Shown piece by piece: positions 7,062 through 14,026 of a DNA stretch of 14,154 bases. Under the pieces are notes generated by a model. The model searched no databases. It saw only the letters and a program-made list of their open reading frames with translations, and was not told where the DNA came from. The stretch comes from Euryarchaeota archaeon UBA181. Lineage in GTDB: Archaea > Thermoplasmatota > Poseidoniia > Poseidoniales > Thalassarchaeaceae. Positions within the stretch are counted from its first letter, which is position 1, and the number at the start of each line of letters is the position of its first letter. The DNA is taken from assembly GCA_002496725.1 (NCBI GenBank), contig DALI01000041.1, forward strand, positions 8,125-22,278, in the 5' to 3' direction. The position numbers and the translations under genes are program-made.

Positions 7062-7514
7062 GTGACAGAGGAGGAGCTATCCTTGACCGGCGAGCAGAAT
7101 GACTTGTCTTCGTTTGTTTCAGACGAAGGGGGAATATGGAGTTTGAGACAGGTTGAGAAAGTTAGGGGTTGGAATAATATCGAATATGGGGCTGGATTAT
7201 CGGGGAAGAATACTCCCTCGACAGGACTCTCGATGAATAGGGCCTACATACCACCTGGGGGAATAGCGAAAGCACACATCCATGTCGACTTCGACGTTAT
7301 GATTTACCTCTTGAAAGGAAGCGTGAGGCACGAGTATGGGCCGGGATGTAGAAAGTCCGTAGTTCACAATGCTGGAGATATGTTCTACATCGAGCCAGGA
7401 CTTCCGCATGAGGTCTTCAACACATCAGATACTGAATGGGTTCACGCCATCGTTTCAAGATCAGATGCGTCGGAGTGGCAGAATATAGCTCCCTATGATA
7501 GGGATTCAGAGTGA
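7062..7514 (+). CDS. Single-domain cupin protein
   Basis: A 150-aa protein with one small beta-barrel cupin domain, ~55-132. Cupin motif 1 is PGGIAKAHIHVDFDVMIYLLKG (residues ~65-86, with His72 and His74 as metal ligands); the usual Glu four residues after the second His is Asp78. Motif 2 is GDMFYIEPGLPHEVFN (~105-120), with His116. Such proteins bind Fe, Mn or Zn and may be isomerases, dioxygenases or sugar/ligand-binding proteins; the exact role cannot be told. About 55 N-terminal residues precede the barrel, possibly covering its mouth. There are no membrane segments, so it is probably cytoplasmic. The gene is monocistronic, divergent from the zinc-ribbon/EF-1 beta pair, and ends nine bases from the convergent rlmE stop. 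Confidence 0.85.
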   Translation: MTEEELSLTGEQNDLSSFVSDEGGIWSLRQVEKVRGWNNIEYGAGLSGKNTPSTGLSMNRAYIPPGGIAKAHIHVDFDVMIYLLKGSVRHEYGPGCRKSVVHNAGDMFYIEPGLPHEVFNTSDTEWVHAIVSRSDASEWQNIAPYDRDSE

Positions 7515-7523
7515 TCTTAGTCG

Positions 7524-8279
7524 CTATTCTTCCTCTCTCCTAGAAAGCCTGCGTAGTCCTACCATCGTGGATAATTCCTCTTCATGATCATCATTATTGG
7601 TTACTACGCCCACTTCCTCCAGGTGATCCGATACCTGTTCCATTGCGGTTCTACCATTGGCCCTCTTCCTGGCCCTCGGAAGTTTATTCCTACAAATCAG
7701 ATATGTCTCCGAGGAAGCATTCCTTGATGCAGTCGGTGCATATCTTTGGACATTGGAGAATCTATCCTTGGCCGCATCTACCAAACCCTCTATTCCAGTT
7801 CCTTGGAAGGTCTTAGTGACAAAAGTTCCCCCGGCCTGAAGGACACCCATAGCCACGTCTAGTACAGTCGTAGATAGTTCAAGAGATATCGCTTGATCAG
7901 TATCGTACCTCCCAGTTAACCTTGGCGATATATCGCTAATGACCACATTAATCTTCTTGTGGTCTAGGAATTCGTTAATCACTTGGATTGTTGATTCATC
8001 CATTGCATCCCCTATAATCAGCTTGGCTCCCTCCACAGGGGAGGTAGCTAGTAAGTCAACGCCAATAACTACCCCCTCATCTCCTGCTTCCTCGACAGCC
8101 ACTTGTGTCCAACCGCCCGGGTGACAGCCTATGTCGAGGACAGAGTCCCCGCGTCGAATAATTGAGAACCTATCCTGTATCTGCTTCAGTTTGTATGCAG
8201 AGCGAGCCCTGTAGCCCTTTGATCGAGCCTCCCTCCGCCATGGATCACGGCGGTTTTCTTGGTACCATCTCTTGCTCAT
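7524..8279 (-). CDS. rlmE: 23S rRNA 2'-O-methyltransferase RlmE/FtsJ family
   Basis: SAM-dependent ribose methyltransferase; in the family RlmE methylates U2552 (E. coli numbering) of 23S rRNA. The 251-aa protein carries the K-D-K-E tetrad: Lys30 (RARSAYKLKQI), Asp116 (SDISPRLTG), Lys156 (FVTKTFQG) and Glu191 (SSETYLI). SAM motif I is LDIGCHPGGWTQVA (~48-61), with Cys-His where Ala-Ala is common, and VIGVDL (~71-76) is the acidic motif. The core ends near residue 200. A further ~50 residues, basic then acidic, form a tail absent from E. coli RlmE and unlike the TRAM domain of some haloarchaeal relatives. No SD is seen before the ATG; a TATA-like box 26 nt upstream suggests a leaderless transcript. 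It is the last gene of the minus-strand cluster but may have its own promoter. Confidence 0.93.
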   Translation of the reverse strand: MSKRWYQENRRDPWRREARSKGYRARSAYKLKQIQDRFSIIRRGDSVLDIGCHPGGWTQVAVEEAGDEGVVIGVDLLATSPVEGAKLIIGDAMDESTIQVINEFLDHKKINVVISDISPRLTGRYDTDQAISLELSTTVLDVAMGVLQAGGTFVTKTFQGTGIEGLVDAAKDRFSNVQRYAPTASRNASSETYLICRNKLPRARKRANGRTAMEQVSDHLEEVGVVTNNDDHEEELSTMVGLRRLSRREEE

Positions 8280-8301
8280 ACCCAGTCCGGAATGAACTGA
8301 G

Positions 8302-8308
8302 TTATCAA
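8302..8308 (-). promoter_or_regulatory. TATA-like box for rlmE
   Basis: On the minus strand TTGATAA is centred about 26 nt before the A of the rlmE ATG, the spacing expected of an archaeal TATA box on a leaderless mRNA. No SD is present. Inferred from position and composition. Confidence 0.4.
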
Positions 8309-8329
8309 CTAAGGGCCAAGTATCGCCTC

Positions 8330-9271
8330 TCAGAGTCCAATCTCTGATATCAGTGCCCGAGCCGTATGGCGTATCGCTTCTTCAGATGCCATATTAGGTT
8401 CAAATCCTGTCCCCAATAGGCGACCAACCTCAAGAGATGTCTTGGGGACATCACCAGCCCATCCTCTGTCACCACCGGTGTATTCTATGGAAACCCCCTC
8501 TAAACCGCTCTCCTCTACGACTATTTCCGCGATTCTTCTAACGGAGCAGGTATCCCCAGTTCCCAAGTTGTACAAGCTCACATTTAGCTCGCAATACCCA
8601 ATAAGGTGCATCATGGCCCCAACACAATCTTCCGCAGACATGTAAGATTTCTCTTGCATACCGTTTCCTAGAACCTCTAGCCTACTAGGATCCGCCTTGA
8701 GCTTGTGAATGAAATCGAAAATTACCCCGTGAGTTCCACGTGGCCCAACGATATTAGCGAAACGATGTATCCATGCGTTGGCCCCGAAAGTTCCTGCCCA
8801 TGCTGTTATCAGGGCCTCTGATCCCAATTTCGATGCACCGTAGAGTGATATCGGCATTACGGGACCATATGTCTCAGGTGTAGGCATCTGGTCTGCTTCT
8901 CCATAGATAGCCGAGGAGGATGCGAACGAAATTGCAGGAACCCCCTCCTTCCTCATTGCCTCTAGCACGTTGTACGTGGCTAGTGTGCCTTGCTTTAGAT
9001 CAGTGTCCGTGACCTCCGTGCCCAGCCTTATATCTGGATTGGCGGCAAGGTGATGAACCATTTCCACACCTTTCATTGCGGAGCTTATCGCCCCTATGTC
9101 GAGAAGATCACCTCTGTGGATATCGACCATCCCGGTACCTTTGTGATGCTCCAGAAACTCCTCTCTCCCACTCGAGAAATTATCGAAAACCCTCACTTTC
9201 AATCCTGCGGAAACAAGCGCATCAACCAGGTGTGATCCGATGAAACCCGCTCCTCCGGTAACTAGGTGCAT
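8330..9271 (-). CDS. NAD-dependent sugar epimerase/dehydratase
   Basis: An extended short-chain dehydrogenase of the UDP-glucose 4-epimerase (GalE-like) group, 313 aa. The Rossmann glycine motif TGGAGFIGSH opens the protein (residues 5-14), Asp30-Asn31 (FDNFSSG) fit NAD ribose binding, and HLAANPD (~74-80) follows. The active site has SFASSSAIYGE (~115-125) and YGASK with Tyr144 and Lys148. The substrate half includes FANIVGPRGTHG (~171-182) and GNGMQEKSYMSAEDC (~202-216). It most likely interconverts nucleotide sugars for surface glycans or protein glycosylation; the exact substrate is not readable. The frame stays open to 9415, but homology starts at MHLVTGG; an ATG two codons earlier (9277) is equally possible. 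It lies 42-48 bp after the VKOR gene on the same strand. Confidence 0.9.
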   Translation of the reverse strand: MHLVTGGAGFIGSHLVDALVSAGLKVRVFDNFSSGREEFLEHHKGTGMVDIHRGDLLDIGAISSAMKGVEMVHHLAANPDIRLGTEVTDTDLKQGTLATYNVLEAMRKEGVPAISFASSSAIYGEADQMPTPETYGPVMPISLYGASKLGSEALITAWAGTFGANAWIHRFANIVGPRGTHGVIFDFIHKLKADPSRLEVLGNGMQEKSYMSAEDCVGAMMHLIGYCELNVSLYNLGTGDTCSVRRIAEIVVEESGLEGVSIEYTGGDRGWAGDVPKTSLEVGRLLGTGFEPNMASEEAIRHTARALISEIGL

Positions 9272-9318
9272 GGGCATTGGAGTAAGCAGGCTGACTTGAG
9301 CCCATCGGACGGAGGCTC

Positions 9319-9888
9319 CTAAGACCAAGAGCCAGTATTCTTCCTCTCTCTGAGGTAGTATGCACTGGCTACCGTGCCAAGAAGAGCCGCATGAATAACC
9401 GTGCAGTAGGGGCATATGTGCGGGGCGCCTTCTACCATTGTGAGCTCAACGATTACGAGCCAGAGAACGAATGGCACCCCTGCAAGACTGACGTAGTATA
9501 GCAGATCAACATATTTGGAAGCCCATTTTGCGTGCAGGTCCATCCTCAGTGAGAGGATCAAGAACCAGATTAATGCGAATGAGGCAATGCCGATTAGGCC
9601 CCATGGAATTCCGAAAAGATTGTTCCACTGTGGGTCTCCAATGACCGATCCACATTGGACTAGGCCCTCTGTAGCGCACATGGATGACGAGCCGACAAGC
9701 ATTGAGTTGTGTATGGACCAAGTCCATCCCGAGCCCATTATACCTACAGCAGAGAATCCCATGGAGGCGTTCAGAATTCCGATTGTTCCATCTTCCCCAG
9801 AAGCATCTCTGGCCTTAATTAATAGGTACACAGAAACGGTCAATCCGATTAAGAATGCGGCTAGTGGAGCTGTAATTACTGCCATCAT
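9319..9888 (-). CDS. VKOR family disulfide-generating membrane protein
   Basis: A vitamin K epoxide reductase homologue of 189 aa. In prokaryotes these reoxidise a DsbA-like thioredoxin-fold partner and pass electrons to quinone. TM segments are predicted at ~4-24, ~90-113, ~127-150 and ~158-178. The extracytoplasmic loop carries the cysteine pair C71/C79 (CATEGLVQC), followed by the FGIPWGLIG signature (~92-100). The redox CxxC is CPYC (159-162) at the start of the last TM. The Ser commonly found between the loop cysteine and the GIP motif seems to be Gly/Asp here (VIGDPQ). The ATG overlaps the stop of the thioredoxin-like gene (ATGA), with AGGTGG just upstream; a second ATG follows at once and has better SD spacing. 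The longer frame to 9969 merely overlaps the previous gene. Confidence 0.9.
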   Translation of the reverse strand: MMAVITAPLAAFLIGLTVSVYLLIKARDASGEDGTIGILNASMGFSAVGIMGSGWTWSIHNSMLVGSSSMCATEGLVQCGSVIGDPQWNNLFGIPWGLIGIASFALIWFLILSLRMDLHAKWASKYVDLLYYVSLAGVPFVLWLVIVELTMVEGAPHICPYCTVIHAALLGTVASAYYLRERKNTGSWS

Positions 9889-10568
9889 TGACCACCTACT
9901 AGTCTCTGTAGGGCGGAAGCAACATCCTCTCCGTCTCCCCCTTCCCCTTGATGCTTGTTCTTGTTCCAAGCCACAGTGCCATCAGGCTCTAGAATAGCTG
10001 TAAATGGCGTTCCTGAGAGCTCCCAGTTGCCAAGGATGGTATTTGCGCCGTCATCCACATAAGGCCAGTTATGAGCTGTGCCAGGGCGGTCGGAACAGTC
10101 GTCCCTATCGCTATTGCACCCGAAATATGACGTCTTATCTCTGAATGCCTCGACCTCGTCCTTATTGCTGTCATGATTTGGAATGTTCAGTTGAGCAGCA
10201 ATAGTGACGAAGTTGACCCTATCTCCCCACTGTGAATGGAGCTGACTCATCTCTTGTCCTTCGGTCCAGCAGTACGGACAGTCCGTATCGATAAACTGAA
10301 TCAGGAACCACTCACTTTCAGAGGAGCCGTTCCAGTCCCAGTCGTAGTTATCCGAAAGCCTGTATTCACTCCATGATGCCCCGTTGTAGGATTCAGCGAT
10401 GAAATCAGGGGCTTGATTCCCCTCTTCCGGACCCACTTGAGGTATCGGCGCGAGAATAACCGAAATCACCACCACTAGGCTGATTATTCCTGCCGTCAGT
10501 AGGCCTGCTATGGTTCTTACATCCTCATCTTTGCCCCGGGGTAAGGACTTCGCCCTGCGTCTCGACAT
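9885..10568 (-). CDS. Membrane-anchored thioredoxin-fold protein (CPYC), DsbA/TlpA-like
   Basis: A 227-aa protein with a short basic N-terminus, one TM anchor (~18-41) and an extracytoplasmic AhpC/TlpA-like thioredoxin fold. NQAPDF (~51-56) opens the domain. The active site is FIDTDCPYCWTE (~92-103), with Cys97 and Cys100, and SGTPFTAILEPDG (~185-197) holds the cis-Pro, Pro188. CPYC is nearer to DsbA (CPHC) and glutaredoxin than to the WCxxC of TlpA or thioredoxin. A second pair, C151 and C158, sits in an acidic insertion (YFGCNSDRDDCSD). With VKOR coupled directly downstream (ATGA overlap), the natural reading is that this protein oxidises secreted thiols and VKOR reoxidises it. No SD is evident; the ATG at 10568 directly precedes the basic region of the anchor. 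Confidence 0.85.
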   Translation of the reverse strand: MSRRRAKSLPRGKDEDVRTIAGLLTAGIISLVVVISVILAPIPQVGPEEGNQAPDFIAESYNGASWSEYRLSDNYDWDWNGSSESEWFLIQFIDTDCPYCWTEGQEMSQLHSQWGDRVNFVTIAAQLNIPNHDSNKDEVEAFRDKTSYFGCNSDRDDCSDRPGTAHNWPYVDDGANTILGNWELSGTPFTAILEPDGTVAWNKNKHQGEGGDGEDVASALQRLVGGQ

Positions 10569-10668
10569 CGTCTATCCGAAGCACTAATCAACTTTCAGCA
10601 ATTCTGTTGTGTGTGTACGATCCATGCATCAAGATGCCCCTTATTTTAGCCATCTTCCAATTCAATGA
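10569..10668. promoter_or_regulatory. Divergent promoter region with inverted repeat and TATA-like box
   Basis: The 100-bp spacer separates the thioredoxin/VKOR genes (minus) from the large RND gene (plus). A TTATTTTA box at 10641-10648, preceded by a GCCCC stretch that could act as BRE, is centred ~25 nt before the RND ATG, as for a leaderless mRNA. Just upstream is an inverted repeat GCATC-AA-GATGC (10626-10637), well placed for a regulator. On the minus strand a weaker GTTGATTAG lies ~20 nt before the thioredoxin start. Confidence 0.4.
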
Positions 10669-13600
10669 ATGCGAACGCTCATTTGGGTCCTGTGGGCGCC
10701 CCATTGCGTGAGTGAGGAAACTCCTGCTGACAGATTCTCCCTAAAAGATGGTGAATCCGTTGATGATGAAGCAGAATTTTGGCAATCTTTCTTTGAGCGT
10801 CTGCAACCTGTAAGGGAGGCAGCCAACTCAATCCGAAGTAGATTTTCAGAGGGTCCTCTGGGAAATGCCATAGATACCGTAGGGCAGTTGATGGATGATG
10901 CTGCAGATATTGCCCACTCGTCATACAGGAGACTCAACGAACTGGCTTATTCCGCTATTCTCAGGAGTCCTGGAATATTCGTAGCAATTCTACTACTACT
11001 TACCTCTGTAGTTGGTCAATACGCTATGGACTTCCAGCAGCAGATAAATGGTGATGTGGAAATTTACCTCCCGGAAGGAGCCGACTCTTCCGATTTACTC
11101 TCAGAGGTAAGGGAGCAATGGTCTACCGATGTCGTGATTGTATATTTCCAGACGGGGAACGCCATCAAGTCAATTTCTGAGAGGACCCAGGAGAACATCA
11201 CTTCTGCCGAAGTCCTCAGGCAAATGTCATGGATTGAGGGGGACGATTCTTCTCCTGATAGAAACTATGAGCGTGGTTTGGACTGGGATAAGGGCGACAG
11301 GGGGGTCAACGATGGAGTGGTGTGGATTCTTTCGCCCTCGCAGATCATCAAGGAAGCCAACTCCTCCTCGTGGAGGTTCAATTGTGCTATGGAGAAGTAC
11401 GGCCTCCCCATTAGTGATGGACAGAACTGTGCTGTTGCTGGACTAAACCCCTACTATGGTTATGAGATTCCCGATGAACAGGAAAGAATTGACCAATTTG
11501 TCGAGAACGCTGGGTCGTTGATGCGGTCCTTAGTAAGAGATACGAACGGAGATGAGATATGGGACACTGGTGTCATAATAATGGGCATTTCTTTCGATAT
11601 GTCCACAACTGAGATTCCAACACGCGATGATCCGAAAAATGGACAAGTTAGGGATCACAAGGCGTTCCTCGCCTTTGCAGAGGCGTATATCCATGGATAT
11701 GGATCAGACGGCAAGATCCTCCCAAATTGTGATGCGGATGGAAGCGGGGTCTGCGATGTCATTGAGGACAATTGCGAGCTTTGCTACACTAACTACGAGC
11801 TAACCTCAACCATGGACGAGGAAAGAATTGAAGATATTCCGCCCAGGAGGGCAGTTACTGTTACAGGGCTCACTCCAGTTCTGCATGATGTCTCCGATGC
11901 AATATACCTGGAGTTAGTTGAAACCATGCTCCCAGCGAGCTTGGCGTTAGTAGCATTGGCAATGCTAATCCTCCATAGAAATCCCAAGGTCATCATCATC
12001 TGTGGAGCGCCAATTGCCATGAGTCTTGCCATCACATTTGGCACTACGGTGATAGCTGACATCATGCTAACTCCAATGATCATTTCCGCAGGCCCCATAC
12101 TGGTAGGACTTGGGGTTGACTATGCCCTACACCTAACCAATAGGATTGAGGAGAATAGGCAGGAGCTCATAGAAGAGCATCTCGAGAAATCATGGAAGAT
12201 GAATAGAGATGGCCTTGAGGCCCATCCCGTGGACCCCTGGGATCCACTGATTAGCCTAACTGCGACAGTCAGAGCCGCTATGACGACTGGCCACGCCATA
12301 TTCCTGTCGGCACTAACCACGATAATAGGGTTCAGCGTCCTTACTTGGGACAGCCTAGTTCCCATTCAGCCAATGAGGACGGTTGGGACCACTCTTCTAT
12401 TGGGGATTTCGGTGACATTTCTGCTCTCCATGATAATGGTGCCAGCTCTTATCCAGCTACTCAGGTACAGGAGGTCATCCAGTATGTTTGAAATGTCAAC
12501 AAATCAAACGATTTATGTGGCACTATCACTGGGAGTAGTCGCCGCATTCGCTCTCTCATACACGGACACTATGACACTCACCAACTCGATCATCCTAGCC
12601 TCCATGTTGTCTCTCACAATTGCCCTAGGCCTACTGGATAGCGTCTGGGACTACATTGGGAAGATTCCCGTCAGGGCTACCATACTAGTAATGCTGGTTG
12701 CGATAAGCACTACCGTAGCTGGGGTTATGATTCTAGAAGAGGAACTCGGCAAGGATATCACGGGTTCTTCCGACGAAGTCCCCCCTGGCCTGGAGTCTTA
12801 CGAGGCATTGAGGGAGTATAGCTACGAATTCGGAGGGGGGCAGACAAATCTCTTCATTATCGATGCATCCGCTAGGGAGAATGGCAATGGAACAGCTCCT
12901 ATCAGGGATGTCCCTGTCCTCGATGCCATAGACGCCATGCAAGTAAAGGTCGATAACGTCGAGCTTACCAATACAACAAGTCTGGTGGATATTCTCAAGG
13001 CCATTCATCTACAAGATGATATCACAGGGCTTCAGACCTTCGATCGCTCGTTGTGGGACATCCTGCACTCTTCTTGCTGGGACGACCCCCTCCAGCTAGA
13101 ATGCATCACCAGCGGCGATCTTGTATTCACTACAGTCTCTTCAAGGGAGGATATGGTAAACGTCGTATTTGATACACTCAGTCCCGAGATAAGGTCAATG
13201 CTCATGAATGCGGACCAGGGTTCTGGTGAGACGAAGACTCTGGTCTACGCGTGGCAACCCTACATCAATATCCAAGATGCGACGGGCTTGAGGGATACTA
13301 TCGATAGCTTCCTGTCCGAAGGGGGTTGTGATGATGCCACCACTTGCCGTTCTACTACTCTCTCTGATGAGGGAGTCACCAACTCAAAACTCACTGGAGG
13401 ACTCCCAATATCGATAGATATCAACACAGGGATACACAAGGCCCAGAACGAGACTACTGTCTGGACCATGATCATCCTTCTCTTTGCCATGGCCATTCTG
13501 TTCAGATCTCCAAGACTTGCAATATTCACAATGACAGCAGTGGCCGTGGTAGTTTTGTGGCAACCACTTCTCATGAGAGGCGGATCAGTCAACGTCAATG

Positions 13601-14007
13601 TCTTCACTGCAATGATTGGCACCATAGTGTTCGGAATAGGTGTCGATGACTCAATCCATATTATCGACAGGATCAGGGATGAGGGCGAGACTCCGGCAGG
13701 AGTGGTAAGGTCGGTAGTCACCACAGGTAGGACGATCTTTGAGACGACTGCGACAACATGTGCGGGATTGTCCGCGGGCCTGTTCGTAGCTATACCGGGA
13801 TTGCAGAATTTCTTCCTTCTGATGATGGCGCTGATAGCTCTGGCCTTGTTGACAAGCGCGATTCTCTTGCCAACGGTGATTGTCGTCTACAACGAGTTCA
13901 AGTCTAGAATTACTCTTAATGGGCCATGGCTTGACTACGAAGACAGTGGGATCATCTCGGAGTCATCGGTACTCAAGGCGGTAATTTTCGATGCTAACGA
14001 TGCATAG
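10669..14007 (+). CDS. Large RND superfamily (MMPL/SSD-like) membrane protein with Ca-loop-like motifs
   Basis: An 1112-aa RND-type membrane protein. A ~100-residue, mostly hydrophilic cytoplasmic N-terminus precedes TM1 (~102-120). Outer domain 1 is ~121-417, TM2-TM6 are ~419-598, two extra hydrophobic segments lie at ~613-630 and ~637-657, TM7 is ~669-688, outer domain 2 is ~690-930, and TM8-TM12 are ~932-1076. The hallmark motifs are GLGVDYALHLTNRIEE (~480-495) and GIGVDDSIHIIDRIRDE (~989-1005). Outer domain 1 contains DTNGDEIWD (~291-299), an EF-hand-like loop, and CDADGSGVCDVIEDNC (~354-369), resembling a thrombospondin type-3 calcium repeat. Ten loop cysteines fall in close pairs. The substrate is unknown; lipid or envelope transport is typical. 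It starts ~25 nt after a TATA-like box with no SD. The C-terminal ~35 residues are cytoplasmic and acidic. It is divergent from the disulfide-forming genes. Confidence 0.88.
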   Translation: MRTLIWVLWAPHCVSEETPADRFSLKDGESVDDEAEFWQSFFERLQPVREAANSIRSRFSEGPLGNAIDTVGQLMDDAADIAHSSYRRLNELAYSAILRSPGIFVAILLLLTSVVGQYAMDFQQQINGDVEIYLPEGADSSDLLSEVREQWSTDVVIVYFQTGNAIKSISERTQENITSAEVLRQMSWIEGDDSSPDRNYERGLDWDKGDRGVNDGVVWILSPSQIIKEANSSSWRFNCAMEKYGLPISDGQNCAVAGLNPYYGYEIPDEQERIDQFVENAGSLMRSLVRDTNGDEIWDTGVIIMGISFDMSTTEIPTRDDPKNGQVRDHKAFLAFAEAYIHGYGSDGKILPNCDADGSGVCDVIEDNCELCYTNYELTSTMDEERIEDIPPRRAVTVTGLTPVLHDVSDAIYLELVETMLPASLALVALAMLILHRNPKVIIICGAPIAMSLAITFGTTVIADIMLTPMIISAGPILVGLGVDYALHLTNRIEENRQELIEEHLEKSWKMNRDGLEAHPVDPWDPLISLTATVRAAMTTGHAIFLSALTTIIGFSVLTWDSLVPIQPMRTVGTTLLLGISVTFLLSMIMVPALIQLLRYRRSSSMFEMSTNQTIYVALSLGVVAAFALSYTDTMTLTNSIILASMLSLTIALGLLDSVWDYIGKIPVRATILVMLVAISTTVAGVMILEEELGKDITGSSDEVPPGLESYEALREYSYEFGGGQTNLFIIDASARENGNGTAPIRDVPVLDAIDAMQVKVDNVELTNTTSLVDILKAIHLQDDITGLQTFDRSLWDILHSSCWDDPLQLECITSGDLVFTTVSSREDMVNVVFDTLSPEIRSMLMNADQGSGETKTLVYAWQPYINIQDATGLRDTIDSFLSEGGCDDATTCRSTTLSDEGVTNSKLTGGLPISIDINTGIHKAQNETTVWTMIILLFAMAILFRSPRLAIFTMTAVAVVVLWQPLLMRGGSVNVNVFTAMIGTIVFGIGVDDSIHIIDRIRDEGETPAGVVRSVVTTGRTIFETTATTCAGLSAGLFVAIPGLQNFFLLMMALIALALLTSAILLPTVIVVYNEFKSRITLNGPWLDYEDSGIISESSVLKAVIFDANDA

Positions 14008-14012
14008 CTGAA

Positions 14013-14026
14013 GCTAATACATTAGC
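14013..14026. terminator. Inverted repeat between converging RND and RNase P RNA genes
   Basis: Perfect arms GCTAAT and ATTAGC around a 2-base centre lie between the RND stop (14007) and the RNase P RNA 3' end. No T tract follows, so termination is only a guess; the repeat may instead take part in 3'-end formation or be coincidental. The last bases may overlap the RNA. Confidence 0.25.

Noticed and set aside
9278..9415. N-terminal extension of the epimerase
   Set aside because: It runs into the end of the VKOR gene; the Rossmann motif begins right after the ATGs at 9277/9271, where epimerases normally start.
9889..9969. N-terminal extension of VKOR
   Set aside because: It overlaps the thioredoxin-like gene, is highly basic and unlike the family; the ATGA overlap with an SD-like AGGTGG gives a better start.
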